Under the pieces are notes generated by a model, which was not told the origin of the DNA, did no database searches, and saw only the letters and a program-made list of their open reading frames with translations. DNA of 11,606 nt from the NCBI GenBank assembly GCA_963796225.1, contig CAWCLK010000012.1, positions 1-11,606 on the forward strand, written 5' to 3'. Below, piece by piece: positions 1-8,306 of the stretch. This stretch comes from CAWCLK01 sp963796225. GTDB taxonomy: Bacteria; Actinomycetota; Nitriliruptoria; Nitriliruptorales; Nitriliruptoraceae. Position 1 is the stretch's first letter; the number at the start of each line of letters is the position of its first letter. Position numbers and translations under genes: made by a program.

Positions 1-690
1 GACAACGACGTCCACGGCACCGACTACTGCATCGGGTTCTCCACCGCCGTGACCCGCAGCGTGCAGTTCATCCACCAGCTGCGCACCTCGACCGGCTCGC
101 ACGAGCGCATCGCCGTGGTGGAGCTGTTCGGTCGCTACTCGGGTGAGACCTCGTTGATCTCCGCGTACCTGTCCAGCGCGGACCGCGCGGTCATCTCCGA
201 GGTGCCGTGCGACGTCGAGCGGCTCGGCGAGCTGCTGGTCGCCGACCGCGCCAACAACCCCTCGACCTACGCGGTGTGCACCGTGTCCGAGGGGGCCGTC
301 CTGGAGGGTGGCGAGCTGTTCCTGTCCGGCGAGGCCGACGCGTTCGGGCACCGCAAGCTCGGCGGGGTCGGCCAGGAGCTGGCGGCACGGCTCAAGGCCG
401 TCACCGGGGTGGACATGGTCGAGCAGCGGCTCGGCTACCTCATGCGCTCCGGGGCGCCGGACTCCCTCGACCTCATGGTGGCGACCAACTACGCGGTCAT
501 GGCTGCGGACCTCGCGGTGGAGGGCAGCGCGGGGCGCATGGTCGCCCTGCGGTCGGGGACCTACACGAACGTGCCGATCTCGGTGACCGGCGAGGGCGCC
601 AAGCGGGTCGACGTCGACGCCCTGTACGACGTCGCCACCTACCGGCCCAAGGTCCGCCAGGTCGCGGGCAAGCCCATGTTCCTGTACTGA
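1..690 (+). CDS. pfkA: 6-phosphofructokinase, C-terminal part (5' end outside window)
   Basis: The reading frame is open from the first base and encodes 229 residues ending at TGA 688-690. It starts inside the family hallmark DNDVHGTDY; the two Asp residues correspond to the catalytic and substrate-binding Asp of the TIDND motif of phosphofructokinases. Further family motifs follow: ELFGRYSGE (the usual MGR-x-(A/S)-G position), ISEVP, VSEGA, and LGYLMRSGAPDSLD near the fructose-6-phosphate site. The enzyme phosphorylates fructose 6-phosphate to fructose 1,6-bisphosphate in the cytoplasm. The residues that separate ATP- from PPi-dependent enzymes (the GGD(G/D) position and the residue before TIDND) lie upstream, so the phosphoryl donor is unknown; the ELFGRYSGE-type sequence resembles PPi-type or mixed-clade proteins from memory only. 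No frameshift is seen. The gene converges on hppA. Confidence 0.88.
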   Translation, partial: DNDVHGTDYCIGFSTAVTRSVQFIHQLRTSTGSHERIAVVELFGRYSGETSLISAYLSSADRAVISEVPCDVERLGELLVADRANNPSTYAVCTVSEGAVLEGGELFLSGEADAFGHRKLGGVGQELAARLKAVTGVDMVEQRLGYLMRSGAPDSLDLMVATNYAVMAADLAVEGSAGRMVALRSGTYTNVPISVTGEGAKRVDVDALYDVATYRPKVRQVAGKPMFLY

Positions 691-708
691 TTCGAGGCGC
701 CGCTGAAA

Positions 709-753
709 CGAGTGTGCCGCTGACTCGGATTGTCTGAGTCAGCGGCACACTCG
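709..753. terminator. Bidirectional hairpin between convergent pfkA and hppA
   Basis: An 18-base arm (709-726) is exactly reverse-complementary to 736-753. Three further pairs, one a G-U wobble, close the helix to a 3-base loop at 730-732, so the stem is about 21 bp. It starts 19 bases after the pfkA stop and ends 17 bases before the hppA stop, the place expected for a terminator shared by two convergent genes. There is no long T-tract on either side (only TTT after the stem on the minus strand), which is common in GC-rich actinobacteria. Confidence 0.8.
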
Positions 754-769
754 ATGTGTGGGGTTGCGG

Positions 770-2882
770 TTACAGGAAGGCGGGGGCGAACACCAGCGAC
801 ACGATGGTCATCACCTTGATGAGGATGTTCATCGCGGGGCCGGAGGTGTCCTTGAACGGGTCACCGACGGTGTCGCCGGTGACGGCCGCCTTGTGGTTCT
901 CCGAGCCCTTGCCGCCGTAGTTGCCGGCCTCGATGTACTTCTTGGCGTTGTCCCACGCCCCGCCGGCGTTGGCCATGAAGATGGCCAGCATGAAGCCGGT
1001 GGCCAGGGCGCCCGCGAGCAGGCCACCGAGTGCCTCGGTCGAGAAGAACCCGACGACGAGCGGCAGCACGACGGCCAGCCCACCGGGGAGCAGCATCTCC
1101 TGCAGTGCCGCCTGGGTCGAGATGTCCACGCAGCGGGCCGCGTCGGGCTTGACGCCCTCCTTGCCCTCGCGCAGGCCGGGGATCTCGGCGAACTGGCGCC
1201 GGACCTCGACGATCATCTTCTGGGCGGCGCGCCCGACCGACTTCATGGTCAGCGCGGCGAACACGAACGTGGCCATCGAGCCGAGGAACAGGCCGATCAC
1301 GACCGGCACCGAGGTGAGGTCGATGATCAGCGCCGTGGAGTCCGCCGGGGCGACCGCCGCCGTGTAGGAGCGGAACAGCGCCAGGGCGGTCAGCGCGGCC
1401 GAGCCGATGGCGAAGCCCTTGGCGACGGCGGCGGTGGTGTTGCCCAGCGAGTCGAGCCCGTCGGTGACCTCGCGGACCTCCGGGGGCAGGTGCGCCATCT
1501 CGGCGATCCCGCCGGCGTTGTCGGAGATCGGGCCGTACGCGTCGACGGCGACGACCGCGCCGGTGGTGGCCAGCATGCCGATGGCGGCCAGTGCGGCCGC
1601 GTAGAGGCCACCGCCGTCGATGGTGAACGCGGCCTCGCCGAGGCCGTATGCCCCGCCGATGGCGGCGACGATCAGGAGCACCGAGGCGCCGGTGGAGAGC
1701 ATCCCGTCGGCGATGCCGGCGATGATCACCGTGGCCGGGCCGGTCTCGGACTGGCCCGCCAGCTTCTTGACCGGCGAGTAGTGGTCGGAGGTGTAGTACT
1801 CGGAGGTGAACCCGATGGCGTAGCCGGCGACCAGGCCGATCACGATGACCAGGCCGAGCAGCCACTCGTTGGCGACCTCGTCGACCCCGCCGAACACCCA
1901 CATGGCGCCGAAGATGGACGCGACGCCGGTGAGGACCATGGCGACGTTGGTGCCGAAGTGCAGCTGGCTGGAGAGCGACTTGCCCTCGCGGCCGCGGACC
2001 AGCAGCGCCCCGATGATGGAGGCGATCATGCCGAGCGCCGCGACCAGCAGCGGGAACAGGTAGGTGGCCTGCAGCAGGCCGCCGGAGGTGATCTCGGCGA
2101 GGGTGCCCTGGGCCCGGTCGGTGATCCCGCCGAACAGCAGGGCGGCCAGGACGATCGGGGCGACGATGGAGCCGGCGTAGGACTCGAACAGGTCGGCGCC
2201 CATGCCGGCGACGTCACCGACGTTGTCACCGACGTTGTCGGCGATGGTGGCCGGGTTGCGCGGGTCGTCCTCGGGGATGCCGGCCTCGACCTTGCCGACC
2301 AGGTCGGCGCCGACGTCGGCGGCCTTGGTGTAGATGCCGCCGCCGATGCGGGCGAACAGCGCGATCGAGGAACCACCGAGGCTGAACGTGGCCACGACCT
2401 GGAAGGCGTCGTCGACGCCCAGCGACCTGGACGAAGATGATGTAGGCCAGCGACAGGCCGAGCAGGCCGAGGCCGGCGACGGTGAAGCCCATCACCGCGC
2501 CGCCCTTGAAGGCCAGCGGCAGCGCGGCGCCCGCGCCCTGGCGTGCGGCGTTGGCGGTGCGCACGTTGGCGGCGGTGGCGATCTGCATGCCGATGACGCC
2601 GGCGGTGGCGGAGAAGACCGCGCCGAACAGGTAGGCCAGGGCGCCCCACGGGCGGCCGTACGGCAGGACGACGAAGATGACGACGGTCATCACCGCGACG
2701 AACACGGCGACCCAGCGGTACTCGCGGCGCAGGAAGGCCTGCGCCCCGGTCCGGATCTGGTCGGCGATCTCCTTCATCGCCTCGGTGCCGGCGTCCGCAC
2801 GGTTCACCACCATGCTGAAGTACCAGGCCAGGCCGAGGCCGGCCAGCGCCGCGATGGCGGCGATGTAGGGAATGGCGCCCAC
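770..2882 (-). CDS. hppA: Membrane-bound ion-translocating pyrophosphatase (one frameshift)
   Basis: HppA hydrolyses cytoplasmic PPi and pumps H+ (or Na+) across the membrane. After correction it has 703 residues, normal for the family, with many hydrophobic helices. The substrate site is clear: GGGIYTKAADVGADLVGKVE (Asp189, Lys197, Glu199), then PEDDPRNPA and DNVGDNVGDVAGMGADL (Asp215, Asp219, Asp223). GNTTAAVAKG has Ala484 where K+-independent enzymes have Lys, so K+ dependence is predicted. Which ion is pumped cannot be decided by eye. The GTG start at 2882 is chosen because GAAAGGG (2890-2896) sits 7 bases upstream and a hydrophobic N-terminus follows. One extra base near 2426 splits the gene: ...YIIFVQ (Gln152) continues as SLGVDDAFQVVATFSLGG in the next frame. 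The gene is transcribed divergently from topA. Confidence 0.95.
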
Positions 2883-3011
2883 GTCGGTGCCCTTTCGAGA
2901 TCGTGGCCGCGGCGCGCGTGGAGAAGCACGGGTCGTGCGGGCGCCGCAGCGTGGGGCGTGCTGGAGTGGAGGACGAGCGTCGGCCGATGCATGTGGCCGG
3001 ACGCACGCGAC

Positions 3012-3039
3012 GAGCGAGACCGGCGGGGCCGGCTCGCTC
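3012..3039 (-). other. Hairpin at predicted 5' end of the hppA transcript
   Basis: Arm 3012-3018 (GAGCGAG) pairs with 3033-3039 (CTCGCTC). After a single bulged A at 3019, CCGGC (3020-3024) pairs with GCCGG (3028-3032) around a 3-base loop. That makes 12 pairs in total. If the minus-strand -10 at 3049-3054 is used, transcription would start near 3042 and this hairpin would be almost the first thing in the hppA mRNA, about 130 bases before the start codon. Confidence 0.6.
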
Positions 3040-3048
3040 CGGGCGCGA

Positions 3049-3057
3049 ACCATACCG
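3049..3057 (-). promoter_or_regulatory. Candidate hppA promoter -10 element
   Basis: The minus strand reads CGGTATGGT here, fitting the actinobacterial TANNNT -10 with the same CGG prefix as the topA, tmk and tRNA promoters in this window. A weak TTGGTC (3074-3079, minus strand) lies 19 bases upstream as a possible -35. The predicted start near 3042 gives a leader of about 160 bases. Confidence 0.45.
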
Positions 3058-3111
3058 AGTCGCGGGTTGCCGGGACCAACGCGGCCGGCGTCGGGATGTT
3101 CGGCCAGCGCA

Positions 3112-3120
3112 CGGTAGGGT
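3112..3120 (+). promoter_or_regulatory. Candidate topA promoter -10 element
   Basis: CGGTAGGGT contains TAGGGT, a typical actinobacterial -10. The same nine bases occur in front of the MFS-tmk gene at 6086-6094. No clear -35 is visible at 16-19 bases upstream. The predicted transcription start is near 3127, giving a topA leader of about 135 bases that would begin at the hairpin 3128-3148. Confidence 0.5.
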
Positions 3121-3127
3121 GCGGCTG

Positions 3128-3148
3128 CGGGCCCCCTACGGGGGCCCG
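3128..3148 (+). other. Hairpin at predicted 5' end of the topA transcript
   Basis: CGGGCCCCC (3128-3136) is perfectly complementary to GGGGGCCCG (3140-3148) with loop TAC, and a G-T wobble can extend it by one pair. It lies 8 bases after the TAGGGT -10, so it would form at the extreme 5' end of the topA mRNA. It has no T-tract and does not follow a coding gene, so it is unlikely to be a terminator for a neighbour. Confidence 0.6.
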
Positions 3149-3261
3149 TGGCGTGTTCGCCGCCTCGGATGCGTCGCTCGGGTTGACGGGGGCGGTCCAC
3201 TGGCCGACCTTCCCGCCGAACGCCCCACAGCATCACCCCATAGATAAGGAGTGCGGCCCGC

Positions 3262-5850
3262 ATGGCCGAGAACCTCGTCATCGTCGAGTCGCCCGCCAAG
3301 GCGAAGACGATCCAGCGCTACCTCGGTGAGGGCTACGAGGTGCTGGCCTCCTACGGCCACATCCGCGACCTGCCGCGCTCCGACTTCGCCGTCGAGGTCC
3401 ACGACGGCCAGGGGTGCGAGCTCACCTACGAGGTCCCCGAGAAGTCCAAGAAGCACGTGTCGGCGCTGAAGAAGGCCGCCAAGGGCGCGACCGTGTGGCT
3501 GGCGCCCGACCTCGACCGCGAGGGCGAGGCCATCGCCTGGCACATCGCCGAGGTGCTCGACCTCGACGTCGGCCGAGACCAACCGCGTCACGTTCGACGA
3601 GATCACCAAGGACGCGATCCTCGAGGCGTTCGCCAACCCGCGCCACCTCAACCTCGACCTCGTCGACGCCCAGCAGGCCCGCCGTGCGGTCGACCGCATC
3701 GTCGGCTACCGGCTGTCGCCGGTGCTGTGGCGCACCGTCGCGTCGGGCATCTCGGCGGGGCGGGTGCAGTCGGTCGCCCTGCGGCTGATCGTGGACCGCG
3801 AGGACGAGATCCGCGCCTTCGTGCCCCAGGAGTACTGGAGCTTCCAGGGAGACCTGCAGCGCGAGGGGGACGCCGAGGCCGCGCTCGAGGGCAAGCTGTT
3901 CAGCGTGGGCGGGAAGAAGCTCGCCACGCCGAAGGACCTCGACAAGCACGAGGGCGACGCCGACAAGCTCGCCGAGCTGCTGCTGGTCGACAGCGAGGAC
4001 CTCGCCGAGTCGCTGAAGGCCCGTGCTCTCGACCTCGACTACACCGTGGCCGAGGTCCGCCGCACCGAGGCCAAGCGCAACCCCAAGCCGCCGTTCACCA
4101 CCTCGACGCTGCAGCAGGACGCCGCCAACCGGCTGAGCTTCTCCGCCCGCCAGACCATGTCGATCGCCCAGCAGCTGTACGAGGGTGTGCGGCTCGGGTC
4201 CGAGGGCGAGGTCGGCCTGATCACGTACATGCGCACCGACTCGGTGAACCTGTCGAACACCGCGCTCGGCGAGATCATGAACGTGGTCACCGAGCGCTAC
4301 GGCGACCGCTACACCCTCGAGTCGCCCCGTCAGTACACCTCGAAGGCCAAGGGTGCGCAGGAGGCCCACGAGGCGATCCGCCCGACCTCGGTCGCCCGCC
4401 ACCCCGAGGCGGTGCGCCAGTACCTGTCCTACGAGCAGTTCCGCCTGTACGACCTCATCTGGAAGCGCACCATGGCGACCCAGATGGCCCCGGCGGTCTT
4501 CGACCGCGTCTCCGCCGACGTCGTCGGAACCGAGTCCGGCGACGAGGGCAGGGAGTTCCTGTTCCGCGTGACCGGCCAGGTGATGAAGTTCGACGGCTTC
4601 ATCAAGGTCTACACGGAGTGGAAGGACGAGGACGACGCCGGTGACGACGACGAGGTCGAGCAGCTGCCCGAGCTGACCGAGGGCGCGGCGATCCGGCTGG
4701 CGGACCTGCACCCCGAGCAGCACTTCACCACGCCCCCGCCCCGCTACACCGAGGCGACGCTGGTCAAGACGCTGGAGGCCGAGGGGATCGGCCGCCCGTC
4801 GACCTACGCGTCGATCATCGGCACCATCGCGGCGCGCGAGTACGTGCAGATCGAATCCCGCCGGTTCTTCCCGACGGCGCTGGGCGAGGTCGTGGTCAGC
4901 TTCCTCAAGGCCCACTTCGGCGAGGTCGTCGACGTCGGCTTCACCTCGCGGATGGAGTCGACCCTCGACGAGATCGCCGAGGGCGACGAGCGCTGGTGCG
5001 CCACGGTGACGCGCTTCCTCGAGGAGGTCGACACCTGGGTCAAGGAGCGCAAGCCCGAGCGCCCACGCCTGCCGTTGTACGAGCCGGCCGACTGCCCGAT
5101 CTGCGGCGCCCCGATGGAGCGGGTGTTCTCGGGCAAGTCCAAGCAGTGGTTCGCGTCGTGCTCGCGCTGGCCGGACTGCGAGGGGACCCTGCCGCTCAAC
5201 GACGACGGCACCGTCGGCGAGCCCGAGCCGGAACCCGAGCCCGACCCCAACGTGATCTGCCCCGAGGACGGCGGGATGATGATCCCGAAGTCCGGCAAGT
5301 TCGGGACCTTCTACGGGTGCGAGAACTACCCGAAGTGCAAGGGCATCCGGAACGTGCAGTCGCGGGCGATCTACAAGGACGCCGACGGCGAGATCCAGCC
5401 GTTCCGGTCGCCGACCGATCCCGAGCACTCCTTCATGGAGCTGCGCACGTCGCGGTACGGCAAGCCGTTCCTCGGCTCCACCGGCTACCCCGACGACCAG
5501 TTCGCGATCTGGTCGGTGCCGCTCGCGCAGCCGTGCCCCGAGTGCGGGTCGCCACTGCGCAAGCCGCCGCGCAACCGCAAGGTGCCGACGCCGATCTGCG
5601 CCCACCCCGAACGCGAGCACGTCTTCGAGTCCGACGAGTGGGACCTGCCCGAGGTCGTCACGATGAAGCGTGATGGAGGGCGTCGAGGCCTACGACCCCG
5701 AGCTCGGCGGCACCCCGCTCGAGATGCCCGACGTGGACGAGATCCCGGGCCCGTTCGAGCTGCGCCTGGTCGACACGCGCACGCCTCCCAAGAAGAAGGC
5801 GAAGGGCAAGAAGAAGGCCGACGAAGAAGGCGACCAAGAAGAAGGGGTGA
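3262..5850 (+). CDS. topA: DNA topoisomerase I, type IA, with three zinc ribbons (three frameshifts)
   Basis: TopA relaxes negative supercoils through a transient 5'-phosphotyrosine. After correction it has 861 residues. The Toprim domain starts at once (VIVESPAKAKTI, Glu9) and has DLDREGEAIAWH (Asp83, Asp85, Glu87). The catalytic Tyr322 is in GLITYMRTDSVN. The C-terminus has three zinc ribbons: Cys611/614/633/639; Cys666/686/692, with Asp at the second Cys position; and Cys758/761/779 plus a His. An acidic Pro-Glu linker separates ribbons 1 and 2, and a Lys/Ala-rich tail ends at TGA 5848-5850. ATG 3262 is preceded by AAGGAG. Extra bases near 3571, 5669 and 5820 break the frame. After each, the expected sequence resumes (AETNRVTFDE; VMEGVEAYDPELGG; TKKATKKKG). 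Canonical mycobacterial TopA lacks such ribbons. Confidence 0.95.
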
Positions 5851-5879
5851 GCCCGAGCCGGCGCGCCACGGAGGTTCGC

Positions 5880-5920
5880 CCCCGGGGCGCGGGAACGAAC
5901 CCCCGCAGCAACCGCCGGGG
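5880..5920 (+). terminator. Possible topA terminator hairpin
   Basis: CCCCGG (5880-5885) can pair with CCGGGG (5915-5920), and inside it GCGGG (5889-5893) pairs with CCCGC (5902-5906) around an 8-base loop. The structure is interrupted and has no T-tract, but it lies 30 bases after the topA stop. The rest of the 251-base gap to the next gene shows no gene. Confidence 0.3.
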
Positions 5921-6085
5921 ACGACCAAGGACAGGGGTCGACGTGATTCCCGGCAGGTCTGGGTCAGGCTCGTGCACCGTGCATGGTGCGTCCACGCGGT
6001 GCGCGGTGCTGCCCTCCGTTCGGACGGGGCGCGGATCGACCTGCCACCGGCCGAACGACGCGTGAGGAGGCAGCTCGCCGCTCGC

Positions 6086-6094
6086 CGGTAGGGT
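6086..6094 (+). promoter_or_regulatory. -10 element of MFS-tmk, probably giving a leaderless mRNA
   Basis: CGGTAGGGT ends 7 bases before the GTG start at 6102. With the usual 6-8 bases between the -10 and the start of transcription, the mRNA would begin at or next to the GTG. No Shine-Dalgarno sequence is correctly placed: an AGGAGG lies at 6065-6070, more than 30 bases upstream. Leaderless genes with TANNNT placed like this are common in actinobacteria. Confidence 0.55.
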
Positions 6095-6101
6095 TCCGCC
6101 C

Positions 6102-8306
6102 GTGGCCAATCACCCATCCGACGGGGCGGAGCCGCTCGGGCTCCAGGACCGCGCGCAGTGGCGTGGGGTCCTGCGCACGCCGTTCCGCAACCTCTTCTAC
6201 GCCAACGTCACGTCCAGCCTCGGCGACTGGATCGGCGTGGCGGCGATCCTGGCGCTGACCGAGCAGATCCTCGGCGGTGCCACCCGTGGGACGGCGTTCG
6301 CGCTGTCGGGGATCATGATCGCCCGCATCCTGCCGACGATGCTGCTCGGTCCCGTCGCCGGCGTGTACGTCGACCGGTGGGACCGGCGCCGGCTGCTGAT
6401 CGGCACCGACATCGGCCGCGGCATCATCATGGCGCTGGTGCCGTTCTCGCCGGACATCTACGCGCTGTTCCTGGCGACGCTGGCCATCGAGGTCATGTCG
6501 ACGCTGTTCCTGCCGGCCAAGGACGCGCTGATCCCGAGGCTGGTGAACAAGGACCAGCTGGTGCAGGCCAACCAGCTCAACCTCATCGCCGCGTACGGGA
6601 CGTTGCCGGTGGGCGGGGCGCTGTTCGCCCTGTTCACCGGTGCGTCGCTGTCGGCGCTGGGCGACCGGTGGCAGTTCATCGCCGAGCGCCCCGCGTCGGT
6701 GCCGATCTGGATCAACGCGCTGAGCTTCTTCGTCTCCGCGGTGTTCGTGACGCGGATCAAGGGGCTGGGCTCGATGGAGCGCGAGCGCAGCGCCCTGGCC
6801 AGCAGCACCGACCGGCCCGGGGCGTGGCAGGAGCTCAAGGAGGGCCTGCAGTTCATCACCCGCCACCCGTTGGTGCGCAGCCTCGTGACCGGGGTGATGG
6901 TGGCGTTCCTGGCCGCCGGCGCCGTGATCGCCGTCGGCCAGCTGTTCGCCGTGATCGTCAACGCCGGGGACGTCGGCTTCGGCGTGCTCATCGCGGTCGT
7001 GGGCTTCGGCCTGTTCGCCGGGATCCTCTCGGTGGGCCCGTTGTCGAAGCGGCTGGCGAAGGAGCAGATGTTCGCGCCGGGGATCGGCATGGCGGGCGGG
7101 TCGCTGATCGTGGCGGCCCTGATGCCCCGCCTGGACCTGGCGTGCATCCCGGTCTTCGTCATGGGGTATGGCGGCGGAGTGGCGTTCCTGGCGGGGTACA
7201 CGATCCTCCAGGAGCGCACGTCGGACGCCGTTCGTGGCCGCACCTTCGCGGCGTTCAACACCGGGATCCGCGCGTCGCTGTTCGCGTCGCTGGTGGTGGT
7301 CCCGCTGCTCGTGGGGGTCATCGGGCCCGAGGCCCAGGGCCTGGTCGCCGACGCGGGCGGGATCGGCGAGGGGACCATCGAGGCCGGGCAGGTCCGCGGG
7401 GTCGTGCCCTACAGCATCGGCGGCGTGCGCATCAGCCTCATCCTGGCCGGCCTGGTCGCGCTGGCCGGCGCCGTGTACTCGGGGCGGGGCATCCACCGGG
7501 TGCTGTCGGCCGACGACACCGGCGGGTTGTCGCTCGGGGACACCGGGGACGTGGCGCTGCCGCGGACCGGGCTCTTCGTCGCCTTCGAGGGCGGGGACGG
7601 GGCGGGCAAGTCCACCCAGGTCCGGCTGCTGCGTGCCGCCGGTGGAACGGGCCGGCCACGACGCGTTGGTCACCCGCGAACCCGGCGGTACCGACGTCGG
7701 CGAACGGATCCGGTCGCTCGTGCTGGACCCCGAGGTCCAGGACATGTCCGACCGCGCCGAGGCACTGCTCTACGCGGCGGCCCGTGCCCAGCACGTCGAG
7801 GAGGTCATCCGCCCCGCGCTGGCCAAGCGGGCAGGTCGTGCTCTGCGACCGCTACGTGGACTCGTCGATCGTCTACCAGGGCGTGGGCCGCGAGCTCGGC
7901 GAGGGCCAGGTCGCCGAGCTGAACCGCTGGGCCACCGGCTGACCTGCGCCCCGACCTCGTCGTCGTGCTCGACGTGGACCCCGAGGAGGGCATGCGTCGG
8001 GTCGGCGACGAGGTGGACCGGCTCGAGGGCGCCGGCATCGAGTTCCACCGCCTCGTCAACCGCGCGTTCCGTGACCGGGGTGTGCTCGACCCCGAGCGCT
8101 ACCTGGTGCTCGACGCCGCCCAGCCCGCCGAGCAGCTGCATGCCCGCATCCGTGACGCCGTGCTGGCGCACCTCGACCGGGCCACGAGGTCGACACGACC
8201 GAAGCCGGGGCGCCGCCCCCGCCGCCGCCGCCATGGCGCCCACGGAGGCCCCCCGCACCGAGGCGCTGCCCGCCGAGGACGACGAGACCGGCGGGGCGGT
8301 GCATGA
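6102..8306 (+). CDS. tmk: Fused MFS-like membrane protein and thymidylate kinase (three frameshifts)
   Basis: Residues 1 to about 470 form an MFS-type domain with roughly 10-12 membrane helices and the loop motif GPVAGVYVDRWDRRR (83-97). Without a stop it runs into a dTMP kinase (dTMP + ATP to dTDP) with P-loop FEGGDGAGKST (Lys503), TREPGGT (524-530), DRYVDSSIVYQG (582-593) and lid DRLEGAGIEFHRL (from 638). The kinase half is split by extra bases near 7641 (RLLRAA | VERAGHDALVTREPGG), 7828 (PALAK | GQVVLCDRY) and 7940 (NRWATG | DLRPDLVVVLDVDP), the last creating a false TGA. Such fusions are known in Streptomyces and other actinobacteria. The C-terminal tail after about 8180 is uncertain: the frame runs to TGA 8304-8306, but frame +1 has better codon use there. 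The substrate of the MFS half is unknown. Start GTG 6102 follows a -10 box directly. Confidence 0.9.

Larger units (their letters stand above)
2883..3261. other. Divergent hppA / topA intergenic region
   Basis: This 379-base stretch has no convincing gene. Open frames crossing it have poor third-position GC and no family resemblance. It holds the hppA ribosome-binding site (2890-2896), a hairpin at 3012-3039, a minus-strand -10 candidate at 3049-3054, a plus-strand -10 candidate at 3115-3120, a hairpin at 3128-3148, and the topA ribosome-binding site AAGGAG (3246-3251). A TTGACG at 3183-3188 resembles a -35 box but has no TANNNT at the right spacing. Confidence 0.7.

Noticed and set aside
758..2440. 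Long plus-strand open frame (560 codons) opposite hppA
   Set aside because: It is antisense to a clearly conserved gene. Its product is a low-complexity Gly/Asp/Arg/His-rich sequence with no family motif, as expected from the mirror of GC-rich codons.
2883..3045. Riboswitch in the hppA leader
   Set aside because: Apart from the hairpin at 3012-3039 I could not match conserved cores of any known riboswitch class.
3183..3251. TTGACG at 3183 as the main topA promoter -35
   Set aside because: No TANNNT lies 16-19 bases downstream; TAGATA at 3241 is about 50 bases away.
3422..5620. Long minus-strand open frame (732 codons) opposite topA
   Set aside because: It is a shadow of topA codons. It is rich in Leu/Arg/Gly/Val with no recognisable domain, and the sense strand has unmistakable topoisomerase motifs.
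5964..7745. Minus-strand open frame opposite the MFS domain
   Set aside because: Its product is Arg/His/Asp/Gln-rich antisense noise opposite a conserved transporter frame with normal codon use.
7919..7942. TGA at 7940-7942 as the true end of tmk
   Set aside because: The kinase sequence DLRPDLVVVLDVDP and the lid motif follow directly in the next frame, so the stop comes from an extra base.
7600..8000. Tmk half as a decaying pseudogene with MFS preserved
   Set aside because: All motifs survive in frame-corrected form with normal codon use, and topA, hppA and holB show the same type of insertion, which points to sequence error rather than decay.
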